Source of the DNA: Isoetes taiwanensis
Lineage: Eukaryota; Streptophyta; Lycopodiopsida; Isoetales; Isoetaceae
Reading direction: 5' to 3'
DNA: 64,000 bases
NCBI GenBank assembly: GCA_021234155.1
Contig: JAJEKV010000086.1
Coordinates: 620,001-684,000 of the forward strand
Numbering within the stretch: position 1 is the first letter of the stretch; the number at the start of each line of letters is the position of its first letter. The translations under genes were made by a program, and so were the position numbers. Shown here piece by piece: positions 46,860 through 58,458 of the stretch. The notes below the pieces were generated by a model. That model ran no database searches, had not been told where the DNA came from, and worked only from the letters and a program-made list of their open reading frames with translations.

Positions 46860-48891
46860 TACAAACAAACGGGAATTTTGCCCCTTTTTAAATATATAAG
46901 ACAAAATTTATACATGAAATAAGTACATTTAAAATTCAGCAACCCGTTCAAAAGTTTACATGAATTGCCCCCTAATGTATGACACCCTAACGTGCTTTTA
47001 CCCCTAGGAGACAGTATAAATAGGAGACAAAGAAACGCGTTCCCATTCAAGAAGTGTCAGTTCTATTGCTATTGCATTAGAATTGTGGCATTCCTAGGAT
47101 GGATCCTACGACCCAATCAAGTTGCCGATAGAAGAGGACTCTAACTCTATCTCAACAGGAATGGAGCAAACTAGAAGGACTAGGAGAAATAGGTAAAAAC
47201 GTAAAAAGGATGGAAGAATGGAAAAAAATAGGATGAATAAAACAGGCAAAAGGGATAAGACGATGGAAGAATGGAAAAAATAGAATGAATAAAAATAGGC
47301 CAAAGGGATACGACAATGGAACGAAAGGTAAAACAAGACCTGATGGCATAACTGAGTGACACAGGCAAATGGGACAAATACAAGAAGAAAGGGCTAAGCA
47401 AAGCTAGTGGAGTAACTAGGATAACCAGGGCAATGAGCAAAAACATGATATGTAGACACCAACGGAACAAAAAATACTAAGGCGACAGAAGAATTGAACA
47501 CATGAAGGAGACATGACAAATAAAAGACAGATGTCAAGAGGATAATCGAACAACAGAAGAAAAAAGGACAAATAGGCAAATGGAGAAATAGATGAACCAA
47601 AGCAATTTAAGAGGTTAAGTGGAGACAAAGTAAGAAGTCAAACAAAAAATCCAAAGCAAATAAGATGATAAAGGAACAAAAATTTAAGAAAAATAGACGA
47701 GAAGACCTTGGATTAAACATGGCAATAAAATAAACTAGGCAGAAACACTATAGGGTTACTGGGACAATGAGTAAGAACATAGCAGACAAGCTCAGTGAAT
47801 AGCCCAATGACAAAGAGAGCGTGAAAAGAAATGTTAGAGCCAAAATACACGTCGAGCCTAATCAACCAAAAAATAAAAGAACATAAAAAATAGTGGAACT
47901 AATGGAGGAAAATGATGGAAACACGACTAGACAAAAGAGTGTCACGTAGATGCAATAAAAAGGAGCTTCGTAAATGAACCATGATGCCAATGTATTTTCC
48001 TTGAATCAATTATAATATGCATCAAACCATGCAACAAAACAAGTGAATACCTCGACCACCCATGCAAGAGTAGACTAACATATAAAATATAAAGAATGGG
48101 AGCAAATATGGGAGATAAAGTTCTTGGATAGGGGACAAAACGACCATGACCATGGCCATACAAGAGACAAATCGAATGGCATAAAGATATTGCAAAAGTG
48201 AGTACCGAAGATATAAGTGCAAAAATGAACAAAATGACTATGCAAGAAGAAATCAAGATATCCATATTCCAAAAGCATTGGCATAACAAAGAGAGAATAT
48301 ACTACAAAAATTCAAAACAAGGAAGAACGTCGAAGCAAGGACCGCTCGAACATAATGATGTGAGGCAAAAGACAATACCGAACTCAAGACTTACCGGCAG
48401 AAATAGGAATGAAAGAGCAAAGGGCAAAACAAATGCGAAGATTAAACTCAATTGAGCAAAAGGAGACTATGGGGCAGATGGAACGAACCAGCAAAGGAAC
48501 TGAAGTAATGGACGGCAATTGGTTGAAACCAACTGGAACCAAATGAGAACCTAGGATAAATGGAATAAACAAAAAAAATAACAAAGACCATAGGAGCTCA
48601 CGGGTGGATAAAAAAGAACAAAAAAGAGATGGATAAGAAGTTCAACTATATACAAGAAATACCGAAGAAAAGAAGACCTCGATAAGCGCCCACTTTATTG
48701 GCTCCCTAAATTAACTAGAGCACCCAAGGAGGATTCACTCAAGCGAATCAGGATTCACACAAGCGAATCCTCCTTGCCTTGGAGGATTCACTCAAGCGAA
48801 TGCTCCTAGTGGCAGGTGTCAGTTTATAGGCCTGCTACATGCTTTGATTACACTTTATAGGCCTGCTGCAGCGCTTTTTAGGGTGATTTGA
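46860..48891. other. A/purine-rich low-complexity DNA, no gene
   Basis: 47150-48690 is strikingly rich in 'gacaaa', 'aaggaa' and 'gaagaa' words. Its minus-strand open frames are Phe/Leu/Ser-rich translations of this bias. 48726-48800 has repeated 'ggattcac(t/a)caagcgaatc' units with AAGGAGGATTC at one side and GAATCCTCCTT at the other, able to fold. No gene is supported. Confidence 0.5.
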
Positions 48892-50844
48892 TGTAATGAT
48901 CCTGGCCAGTTGATGGGTTAGTATATGTACTCATGTACGTATATACAAGTTTGAAGATAAAACATGCATGTTTGGCATGCATGCAAGATAAACACATGCA
49001 TGTTGGCATGCATGCAAGATAGACACATGCATTTAGGATAGAACTATAAATAAGCAGAAAGCTTTATGATCTAGAGAGGCAAATTGAGAAAGATTTTGGA
49101 GACGGGATCGCAGAGGAGGAATTCCATCGGTGGCAAGAGCTAGGAGCTTTCACCTGCATCAGATCTTTTTTCTTATCAGGTGGGGTTTGGTTCCAATCGA
49201 TTGGATTCCATGGGATTGCATAGGCTGCCAGGAATGGATTCGATTTGCACATGCTGCTGTGCTATTGTTAAATTTGTGGGCTGAAATGAAGGAATCAAGA
49301 TAGATTTAATTGAACTAGGGGTCCGGATTTCAGATCAGAAATAGGTTCTTGTTGGTTTCCTGTTTTGTGTTGTTAATTAATTGTTGAATGTTAATATTTT
49401 GTTGGTTGCATATTAAAGAAATGTCACTAATGAAGAAATACGGAATATAATAAGATAAAAGGGGAAACATGAGGTGGACATGCTTGAATTGTGGGGATTG
49501 AGCAGGGAGCATTCACAAGGTAAGTCAGGTGTAGTTGCAGGAGATTGGGAAAATACAAAGTAAGAAAATATGTAGAAACTTGTTGTTTGAAATTAACGTA
49601 TTAATAATTTGAATATCAGATAATTATATGGGCTTGCTCCTTGAGATGGGGCTAGCCTAAGAAGTAGTTGAAGGTGATACAGGCAGTTGCGGTTAAAAGA
49701 CCTTACGAATTTCTAAGATGGAAAGATGTAATTGGAGGTTCCACTTTGCATGTGTGAAATAATTGATTAGCTATGGAAATTTAATATTAAAACTATAAAA
49801 CCATAGCTAAGGGTCTTAAATTAATAATGTTGGGAAGTTAGTTCTGCATCGATTTTGTAGCAGTTAATTGAGCACGCTGCATCGACAAGTGGGTTGATGT
49901 TAAGATTTCGTCACTGAAATTACTATTCCAACACAGGCAGGTTGTATGGGCAACCTTGGCAGGGGTATGGTTTAGACACTTGTCTAGGAAATATTTTAAG
50001 GAACATTACATGTTGTTGTCATAGCTATTATGTCACAATGCTTGATGTTTATTTATGTATTTGGATCCTCCGGGGTCGGACTTCTAGGTTCGGTGGCCTA
50101 AGTTGCTCCGGCATGAATCATGTTCTATGTTCTTTGTATTTGTGCTCTGTGACACCGGGCGTTAGTTCTCCTGGCCGCCGGGATTGCTACATCAGTCAAC
50201 TCTTGTGAACTCCCATGGTAAGAGGTCCTCCAGTGCCAGACGTGGGCTGAGAGGGTATGCGTATACGAGGTTCACCCTACCACCTCGCTACAGGGCTTGG
50301 AATGTAAGCTGGCTGAGCGTTATCCTGGGCCTATATGTAGGCTGGCTGAGCTAACCATTGTCCCGGAGTTTGTTCATGATGTTTTGGTACTTTAGTTATG
50401 TTTTTTTCTCTGGATGTTCATGATGTTTACTTTGTTGGGGTCGTCTAGCATTGCACCTTAGGTTCTTGTGTCTTGAGTTGTTTATGTTCTCGCTATACAA
50501 GATTCCAGAGTGTTTCCATGTATGCAGAGGCAGGTATGGGATCCCCACTTAGTCACGAGGACTAACCCCTTTGAGTGCGCATGCAGTGATTGAGCAAGGT
50601 GGTGCTCGGGCCAGTAGCAGTGGTACTGTTCAGGATCAGTTTTCTAGAAGCTGAATCTTAGCTTTGGTTTTGAAAAAATGCATTATGGATGTATTTCTCT
50701 CACTTTCTCTCTCTAGCTCACAGTAGCCGGAATCGAACCTCCCCCCCATAGGGTTGAACCCCCCCAAATCCCCCCGTGCCAACCACTGAGGGCGGGCATC
50801 GTTTATGTCTTTAAACATCTTTCAATTCTTCATAGCACTTTAAC
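48892..50844 (+). repeat. 5' LTR of the gag-only element, part one
   Basis: Starts TGTAATGATCC. The first 110 bases match the 3' LTR at 57422-57531, including CATGCATG-rich repeats around 48965-49030. A tRNA-like segment at 50721-50800 may be a further insertion. The LTR seems to resume at 55846 after the LINE. Open frames inside it (for example 49942-50208) are not supported as genes. Confidence 0.7.
50721..50800 (-). repeat. tRNA-like SINE head
   Basis: On the minus strand GGTTCGATTCC (perfect B box) lies about 45 bases after CCTCAGTGGTTGGCAC (A-box-like). The intervening sequence is G-rich and unstructured. The arrangement fits a tRNA-derived SINE promoter. The ends of the unit are not defined. 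Confidence 0.55.
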
Positions 50845-52429
50845 TCTTTAACCTCCATCCATACCATACAACTTCATGGCCGCTTCTGTAGCCCCTTTCC
50901 CAGACCCCCATTTGGAGGGGGATATTCCTCGGCCCGGCCCAGCCCGGCCCATCTGGGAGAACCATGAGGAGGGGCCGCCACGCAAAACGGCCCCGTCCGG
51001 ATAACAAAGACAAGGGAGAAACCTCTTCCATGAGGAGGGAAGCCCGAAATTAAGGCCCAATCTATGAGATTGACTCGGGGAGATGGATGAAGGTCGCTCA
51101 AGCCCCACACAAAGCATGAGCGAGGGCCATGAAACAAACTGGAGGAACAGTCGAGAGTAACGTAACTTCCTGGATTGCGGGGATTGACAGCCAGAGATAC
51201 AGCCCTCAACATCCCACGCGCTCAAAAGACAGTTAGCGTGCCGAAAGGCAACGGGTTCTGAGATGGAGACCCGCATGCCCAGCTTGGAAGATTCGGGGCG
51301 GCAGCCCCACTTTGAGAGGCAACAGGATAAGCGGGGTCTTGCCGACTTGCGAAGCTCGTGTGATTCCCCTCCTCACCACCATGGAGACTATGGCGACAAA
51401 CGTGGTGTTGAGCAGATACAGTGGCAACTATTTCCCCCTCAAAGTCGAAAACAGAGGGGTATCCCACCGATAACGAAACGTCCCGAGCCCCTCGTCCGAA
51501 GCTAGCCAGGCAGAGCTGAGAACCCTGCAGAGTAGGGCGGAGACACAGGATCGGGAGATTCAGGAGCTCAAAGCAACCATTGCCCAGCAAGGCAGCGGCC
51601 TCCATGCTGAGGTCCATGAACACCGCGGCACGCGACGGAAGCCGGGCTTGGCCAAGCAGCCAGGGGTTCCAACAGAGCTAGGCTCCCCGACTTCTCTGTA
51701 CAGAGGCCGCAACACGGGGGCAAACGCGACGCGCCCCACAGCCCACGGGTCGCCAAACGTGCGCATTGACACCACCTCCTCCACCTCATCGCCCAGCCCA
51801 CACCCAGCCCAGGCATCACCGGCCGGGCCGGCTAATGTTGCCCCTCGACTCGGTGAGCGGCGGGGAGCGAGCATGCGGACGCCATAATGTGGTGGTGCGT
51901 GGACTCTGGAGGGAGGCGGGAGAAGATCTCGCCAAGCGCATTCGTGATGAGATCCTATCTCAATGGCATTCCCATTGACCGGTACACATTGCTAGAGCAA
52001 GCGCCTTGGGACTCAACGCGTCTGGTCGCCCGTGGCGTTGTTACCTTCCGCGGTGGCGGACATGCAGGCACGCGGAGGCCATCCTACCTCGGTAGGCAAT
52101 TGAAGGGGATTTGCTCTATATGTCGGCTCAGGATCTCACCCCGATGCAGCAGGAGTCCCGCCGGCGTATGGCCCAGCGCCGTGGACGCCCGTCGTAGAGG
52201 GGTTGCGCCTTGTCCGGAAGCCATTTTGGGCCGGGCGCCTTCTTTGAGGTCGCCGATGCAATCGTCCGCTGTTGCCACTCCTGCTCCTGCTGCCGCCGCT
52301 GCCCTACTCCACCTCACTCCTCCGGCCAAACAAAATTTCTTTGCTTTCGAGCCAGCGCCGCTGCTCCCTCGCAACCGGGCCCGAGATCATCGGCCCACAT
52401 CGAATGCCAACAAATAGGAACTGTGCCTC

Positions 52430-55400
52430 CTGATGGTGTCTTGGAACCGCGGGGCTTCCCACTGGTGAAAAAAGCGAGTCTCAACTCTATTGCACCGGAT
52501 ATGGATCTCATTTTTCTCATGGAGACATGGGAGCATGCACCGAGCGCGTCACCGGACCTCCCGGCTATCGCATTTCGGTGTTCAATGAGTGCACAGGGCA
52601 AGCGAGGGCATGGCGGCGTTGCTGCTACTACCGCGGTGCAACCTTGAGGGCACTTTCGGTCTCGTTGCACAAAAACATGAGCACAATCGCTACTTGTGGG
52701 TGCGCGTGCGGCATGACAATGGCGACATTCTCCTCATAGCGGCATGCTACTTTCCACATCACCGAGAGCAACTTCTATAACACTCATGATGTGGATCGAT
52801 TGGAGCCCTATGTCGATCTATATGATGACATCTGGCCCTTGCAAAACAATTGGGCGGGGTTATGTTGCTTGGCGACTTTAATGCACGCACGGGAGCCGAA
52901 AGGGGTTCAAAATTTGACCCCGGCGAGGGGCGTCTTGCGGTTGAACCCCGCGAGGTGGCTTGGTCAAGGATATCGGATAGCGACCATATTTCACGGCTAT
53001 GGCGTGCGCTTGTTGTTCTTGCCGGGTAGTATCTTTGACCTGGTTATTTGTAATGGGTTGGCACAATGGCCGTTTTCGGTTGCTACACTTGTAGACGGAG
53101 AACCAAGGGCGGCTCGATGTGGTGGATTATCTGGCGGTTGAGGAACGGATCTGCACTGGTTATTCATTTTTCCATCGGACGATTAACTTTCGGGACGCGG
53201 AAGTAGATTCGGACCACCGCCCTTTTGTTCATGCATCTCCATTGGGAGGCTTCCCGTTTTTCTTTGCTTCAACACACCGGTGCCCCCTGGCCTGGACTAC
53301 GGCCGTCGCGGGGACCTATGCCCACCGGCTTGAGCATGATCCGGCGGGACTGCTGCAACTCCCCACACTTCAAGAGCAATCTGGCGGTGACTCACACCGC
53401 GGCGGGCTGGCCGAAAGATGCTTTTGGGAGAGGCGCCGCCACGGCCGAACCCGCGAGCACTACCACATTTCCCCGCAACAAATGCTCAAACGCACACTCC
53501 GGCAAGTCACTGATCCCATCTCCCACCCACAGGCCATCAGTCAATACCGCTCCTTTCTCAAGAACAAGAAGGCCAGATACCTCGCCGGAAGCGGATGTTT
53601 GGTCTCACTGGTGGCACCCCGGACATTCGGAGAAGGGTCTTGAGCAAGCACCACGACCCACAGGAACATCACCTCGGAGCAATGGGTATAGTACTTTGCA
53701 GCGGGTATGACCCCGCCGGGGCGGGCACCAATCCCTCCACGAATAGGCATGGCTCACGGTTATCCACGTAAGGGGATGTTATCATGGGCCTACGATATCT
53801 AGCTAATGGGAAGGCGGCCAGATTTGGATGGCATGCGGGCAAAACTTCGAAATGGGCTGGGCCTCCAGCGGTGCCCATCCTCCTCAAAGCATTGTTCAAT
53901 AAAGCATTGCGTGAAGGCTTCCCTACGCCAATGGACCACTAGCGTAGTAGTGCCCATATACAAAGCGGGGGACCCTCAATGCCCGGCCAACTACCGTACT
54001 ATTATGGTCAACTCTCTTTTGCAAAACCGCTGGTCGGCATCCTTGAGCGTGGTGACAATATGGGCGGAGGAAACGGAGGTGCGAGCTCTTACACGGCAGG
54101 TTTCCAGCCCGGACATTCCACCATTGATCATATCTTCACTCTGCGCCGCGTTGATTGAGGATAGCGAGAATCGCCCGTAAGAACACATGCCGTTGTTTCG
54201 TCGATTTGCAAAAGCGTTCGACCACGGTACCCAACAAGCTCGGGGCCGGTTGGCGGTAGGGGACCCCCTCGACTTTGCGAGAATCGCGATATCTCGGTAC
54301 ATCTGAGGGGCATGCTCGGGGCGTATCATCAGCAGCACGACCCGTAATCGGTAGCATTGGGTGTGTCGGGGTTGCCCCTCTCCCCCACACTCTTTGGCCT
54401 ATACATTGATCTGTTGGAAGATTGGCTCTCCGAGCATGGAGGCGGGTGCACATCTCATGCATCACACAATCCGGCAACTCATATATCTTGGCGATGTCAA
54501 CCTCATGGCCTATACTCGAGGGACATGCGGTGTCACCGGATGCTCTTGACACTTTTGCCAATTCAATCGGCATGCGAGCTAACTTGGCCAAAACTAGGGT
54601 CTTTGCTAGTTGCATCGTCCGTCGACCAAGGCTTCCCACCTTCACTTACCGGGGGCAAGAGGTAAAGGTGGCTCCGACCTACAAGTACTTGGGGATTGAG
54701 TTCTCAACTACCACCCATTGGGATGAGGCTATCGGGTTCTTGGTCACGGCGGGTTGGAAAGCACTATATGCCATGCAAAACGGCGACCACAAGGCGGTTA
54801 TGCGCTGGGGCCACTAGTCACATTTGTTTGGGCCTTGGTTGAGCGGTCCTTTTGTATGGGGCAGAAGTGTGGGGTCCGGTGATATCCCTCAATACACGGA
54901 ATGACCTCGGCCGAGTGCGAAGGCCTTCTTGGCACAGGCCCACAGGGTGAAGTCCACCAGTTCCATAGATCCTACTCCCTGAGGCGGGCTTTCTACCCCT
55001 CAACGGGCTGCATTGGAACGCCATATCGTTTACTTCCAAAAGGTGGTCGCTATGGCTGATACACGCTTACCCCATCTTGCTTTGGCCACGTGATGGGTCC
55101 CCAATGCCTAAAATCCTGCTGAAAGACAAAGCAAGCTCGGTGGTTCTCCGCATGCAGCAAAACAAATCGTCCGTGTCGGGACAAAGAAAGATCGCGAGGC
55201 ACTTAAACCGTACTGGGATGCTACTTTCCTTCGTAAGCTCGGGATCGCGGGGCGGCTCGGCGACGCGTTAGGCGGCACACTATCGCAGCCAGTCAAGTCA
55301 ATCCTAGGCTCACAAGAGGCCCACACCGGTACTTGTACACCCAAATACCATGAAGAAGCGCGGACTTATAGCTTCCATTCGGGGTGCATCGCCTCGCGAT

Positions 55401-55640
55401 TGAAACAGGCGTTGGGCTGGGAAGCACGAGAGCAAAGGCTTTGCAGCTGCTGTTGCCACCGTATGATTGAGGATGAATGTCATACCCTCCGGATCTGCCC
55501 GGCATTTGCCCATATCCAGAGAGGGTATGTTCAACTACTAGTGCACGCCGGCCGTTGCATCGATTATTGACTACTACGTCAATGGGTTTGTTGGGGTCAT
55601 ACCTCCGGGAGGTTATGGATGCGGACTTCGTTTGTGTCCT
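52430..55640 (+). pseudogene. LINE ORF2: endonuclease, RT and zinc knuckle, frameshifted
   Basis: Fragments in alternating frames follow a LINE ORF2 order. Endonuclease: VSWNRG near 52433 and GDFNARTG near 52870, the latter matching the family's catalytic Asp-Asn motif. RT: DLDGMRAKL near 53825, AGDPQCPANYRTI near 53968, and LSPTLFGLYIDLL near 54372. The catalytic box at about 54480-54510 reads YLGDVNLMAYT where the sister copy has YADDVDLLAYT. Post-RT: LLYGAEVWGPV near 54848. Zinc motif: LCSCC...CHTLRICP near 55440-55500. Many frameshifts make it inactive. Confidence 0.82.
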
Positions 55641-55689
55641 CACGGGCCGGTCTTGAACTGTCCTATGCAATTTATGCGGTGTGCCGACA

Positions 55690-55820
55690 TACTTATTCTT
55701 GCTAAGGTTTTCCCTCGAAAACCCTTGGTGGGGGGTTTTTAATCACCGTCGATGTCACTTGCTGCTCTCTTTTTGTTTGGTTCCCATAGGCCAATTGGTC
55801 TCCGTGGACGCTAAAAACCT
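55690..55820 (+). repeat. LINE family 3' UTR
   Basis: 'ttttccctcgaaaaccc...ccaattggtctccgtggacg' is the plus-strand counterpart of the minus-strand tails at 7447-7570, 10527-10650 and 35576-35695. It defines the LINE family 3' end. Confidence 0.85.
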
Positions 55821-55845
55821 ATTCTATTCTATTCTATTCTTTAAC

Positions 55846-56012
55846 TATATTACAATTGTTGGATATTAGTTATATATAAGAAGGGAATCATTCTCCACTA
55901 TTTTTGGAAGATTAAATTCTTCACCAACATAGTTGGTTTAAATTTTTATATCAACCTTAAGTATTGACAAGATCCCGAGTTGCCAGGAGGGTCAACTCGG
56001 CAGGCTTGTTAA
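55846..56012 (+). repeat. 5' LTR of the gag-only element, end
   Basis: Runs from the LINE's right-hand duplication to just before the primer site. No second copy is available to confirm it, because the 3' LTR is truncated. Confidence 0.55.
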
Positions 56013-56014
56013 GT

Positions 56015-56026
56015 TGGTATCAGAGC
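56015..56026 (+). other. Primer binding site (initiator Met tRNA)
   Basis: TGGTATCAGAGC, identical to the site at 3236-3247. It lies 95 bases upstream of the gag start codon. Confidence 0.92.
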
Positions 56027-56120
56027 CAAGTTTGATCTTAAAGGGAAGTTGGAAATGATTCATGTTCTTGAAGTGAGTTGTTAATGCTCCTATTGCCTAT
56101 ATACAGAGTAGTAGGAGATC

Positions 56121-57317
56121 ATGGATGCTGGTGGTGCAGGTGGAGATGGAGCTCAAGATGTAACTAATATCCTGCAAGCTATTCAACACTCTCTGCAGCA
56201 AAGTGTGTCACAACAAAAGACCGAGGCTGAGAAAGCAATTGAGAAGGTGTTAAAGGACACCAAAAGGGAAGTTTTTACAGGTGAGAACACAACAGGAGAT
56301 GATGCTGATGCCTGGCTCCATAGAGTGGAGTTCTATTTTGATTTAATCAAGGCACAAGATTCTATAAAAGCTCTTCTTGCTCAAACAATGTTGGGAGGTT
56401 TTGCAAGAGTCTGGTGGGAGACTTGCCTAACTGACATGAATAAGAGACCTGGCCAAGCAACGTGGGAGGAGTTCAAAAAGGCCTTTGAGTGGCATTTTAC
56501 ACCTCCAGGATATAAAGTTGATAAGATGAATGAGTTCTTAGATTTGACGCAAACAGGGACCGTGACTGAGTACAATGAAAAGTTTAGAAGATTGCAACCA
56601 CATTGTCCTATTGTTGATAAAGCTAAAATGTGTGCTAGATTTGTGAAAGGACTCCATGTTGATATCAAAAGTACCATGTCTGGAGTGGCATATATGGATC
56701 TGGAGGAGGTAGTAAGAATTGCCAAAAATCGGAAAGCAGATTTGGCAGAAAAAGTTGCAGTGGATACTCAAAGGAAGAGACAAGCATCTTCTTGGCCAGT
56801 TGAAAATTCATATAGTCAGAGACGATCATTTAGAGAAGAGCCATATGCTAGTCAATCTGTAGAAGTTCAAAGTAATAACAGGAATTGGGCAAGTAGTATC
56901 CAGACTAGAAGTAAGTTGTTACCGCCTCTCACTGATGAGGAAAGACAACGGTGCCTTGAGGAGAGGCGTTGTTTCCGTTGTAGAGAAGTGGGACACTCAA
57001 GGAATAATTGCCCACTTGGTAGCATGGGAGGAGGAAGATTTAATCGCAATCCAAATGTTGGCAGAGGGAGAGGCCGTGGGGAGCCTCGATGGAATCAAAG
57101 GGAGCGTCAGCCGGAAGGAAGATGGGATACAGATGATAGGACTATTGAGCGAAGGCCGCAAAGTGGTGAAGCTAGAGCTGCCACAATAATGGATCTTCCG
57201 CATAATCAAACGCTTATTTATGCTGCAGAAGCTCCACGTGAGGTTGCTCAAGAAGCTTCTATAGTACGAATCCCAGGTGAGATTTGTAATAGCTTGATTT
57301 TATCCCATTTTCTATAG
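56121..57317 (+). CDS. Retrotransposon Gag polyprotein, 398 aa
   Basis: An undamaged reading frame from ATG 56121 to TAG 57315-57317. Residues about 50-210 form the retrotransposon gag (capsid-like) domain, with the typical DADAWLHRVEFYF, ARVWWETC, TWEEFKKAFEWHFTP and YNEKFRRLQ segments. A CCHC zinc knuckle, CFRCREVGHSRNNCP (C-x2-C-x4-H-x4-C), lies near residues 281-295 and binds nucleic acid. A basic Arg/Gly-rich tail follows. The frame ends where protease would normally begin, and the 3' LTR follows 104 bp later. Intactness amid decayed neighbours suggests a fairly young, non-autonomous element. If expressed, it would assemble particles using another element's Pol. Confidence 0.92.
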   Translation: MDAGGAGGDGAQDVTNILQAIQHSLQQSVSQQKTEAEKAIEKVLKDTKREVFTGENTTGDDADAWLHRVEFYFDLIKAQDSIKALLAQTMLGGFARVWWETCLTDMNKRPGQATWEEFKKAFEWHFTPPGYKVDKMNEFLDLTQTGTVTEYNEKFRRLQPHCPIVDKAKMCARFVKGLHVDIKSTMSGVAYMDLEEVVRIAKNRKADLAEKVAVDTQRKRQASSWPVENSYSQRRSFREEPYASQSVEVQSNNRNWASSIQTRSKLLPPLTDEERQRCLEERRCFRCREVGHSRNNCPLGSMGGGRFNRNPNVGRGRGRGEPRWNQRERQPEGRWDTDDRTIERRPQSGEARAATIMDLPHNQTLIYAAEAPREVAQEASIVRIPGEICNSLILSHFL

Positions 57318-57421
57318 CAGTCGTTTATTTTGCTTCAGATTGTTAGTATACTTATTAAGTAGGCATGATAGTTCTTGGAATCGACCCATGAGGACATGGG
57401 TTAAATTTTAGAAGGTGAGAC

Positions 57422-57531
57422 TGTAACGATCCTGGCCAGTTGATGGGTTAGTATATGTATTCATGTACGTATATACAAGTTTGACATGCATGCAAGATAA
57501 AACATGCATGTTTGGCATGCATGCAAGATAT
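57422..57531 (+). repeat. Truncated 3' LTR of the gag-only element
   Basis: Starts TGTAACGATCC and matches 48892-49000. Similarity ends after 'catgcatgcaagata', where unrelated sequence begins, so the remainder is deleted or displaced. Confidence 0.8.
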
Positions 57532-58416
57532 CAAACGAGGGATATTGTCGGCCTAAAACAACAACTCCAAAAGGTAATAAGGTACATGAAGAAATAGAAT
57601 GCCAAAGAAAGCTAGGAACCAAGGAAGCTAGGAACCTAGAATCAAGTGGCGCGGGCAACCATACAAATCTTATAAAATAATCTTAGCCGCAAACCCATAC
57701 CGAGCAAGGTCCCCACCATTGCCAAAACGAAAGATAAGTATTGCAAGCAAAAACTACCAAACCAAAAAGAATACTAGAAAAATAAATGGATATGTGTGCA
57801 TGAGAGGTCCCCTTAACATGGTGAATCTAAAGAGAAATTAGGACGACTCACATCGAGAGGTGAGCTCGAGCAGTAAGAGATGAACCAAGCGCAAATAATA
57901 TCAATATGCAAAAAGTTCAAGGGCAACCAAGAAGACTACATGAAACTTAAAAAATTGCAACCATGCTCCAAATTTGAAGAAGAAAGGATGCGCACACATG
58001 AACCAGGATTCAACTTGCTCCATCCATCATGCATCATGCGTGATTAACCAGGATTAAACTTGCTCCATCCAATAAGCTCTTTGAGACCAACATAAAAAGG
58101 CACACCTCTAGATGACAAAAATGGGAATTTAATAGAAGATGTATCAACTAACCAAAAAAGGGGGTTTCACCACGCCTCAACGAGATGCGACATAACTTAC
58201 AGTACAAGCAAATCAGTTGGAGAAGTATTACACGACGTCAAGCTCACTAACATTAAGAAATGATTGCAAGACATTGGGTGATCATGGCAATACTTGCACT
58301 CAATGCTGAAGCAAATCGTGAACATCAATTTTAATCATGCCTCGATCCGAAGGTTCAACAACAGGGATACGAAGAACCCTTTCTATTGCATCTTCAAACT
58401 GCAATCTAAGAAGGAA
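57532..58416. other. A-rich sequence, no gene
   Basis: Composition resembles 47.1-48.7 kb (purine-rich, 'caaaaag', 'gaagaa'). No coding frame, RNA or element terminus is recognised. Confidence 0.5.
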
Positions 58417-58446
58417 CTAGTAAACGTGTGCCCGGCGTTGCCGGGC
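58417..58446 (-). mobile_element. Helitron-type 3' terminus, CTAG plus hairpin
   Basis: On the minus strand: hairpin GCCCGGCAACGCCGGGC, ACACGTTTA, CTAG, then T. It is the clearest member of the group also seen at 5151, 59280 and 62553. The body would extend to the right; the 5' end is unknown. Confidence 0.62.
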
Positions 58447-58458
58447 TAATGTCCTGGC

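Larger units (their letters stand above)
50853..55837 (+). mobile_element. Near full-length decayed LINE
   Basis: A non-LTR element of the same family as 7431-9600, inserted in the LTR. Candidate target duplications TCTTTAAC lie at 50845-50852 and 55838-55845. It opens with a possible ORF1 start (ATG at 50876, MAASVAPFPRPPF), continues through a degraded ORF1 (50.9-52.3 kb), endonuclease, reverse transcriptase and zinc-binding region. It ends in the family 3' UTR and an (ATTCT)n tail at 55820-55837. Confidence 0.8.
48892..57531 (+). mobile_element. Gag-only LTR retrotransposon with split 5' LTR
   Basis: TGTAATGATCCTGGCCAG at 48892 and TGTAACGATCCTGGCCAG at 57422 open two LTRs that share more than 100 bp ('gttgatgggttagtatatgta'). 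The 5' LTR runs to about 56012, interrupted by a LINE. The primer site TGGTATCAGAGC is at 56015-56026, gag at 56121-57317, a purine-rich AGAAGGTGAGAC just before 57422, and the 3' LTR breaks off near 57531. The internal region is only about 1.4 kb and lacks pol, so it is non-autonomous. Confidence 0.82.

Noticed and set aside
47106-48289. Several Phe/Leu-rich minus-strand frames resembling membrane proteins
   Set aside because: They are translations of an A/purine-rich tract. Many overlapping frames are open and none has a credible start or domain.
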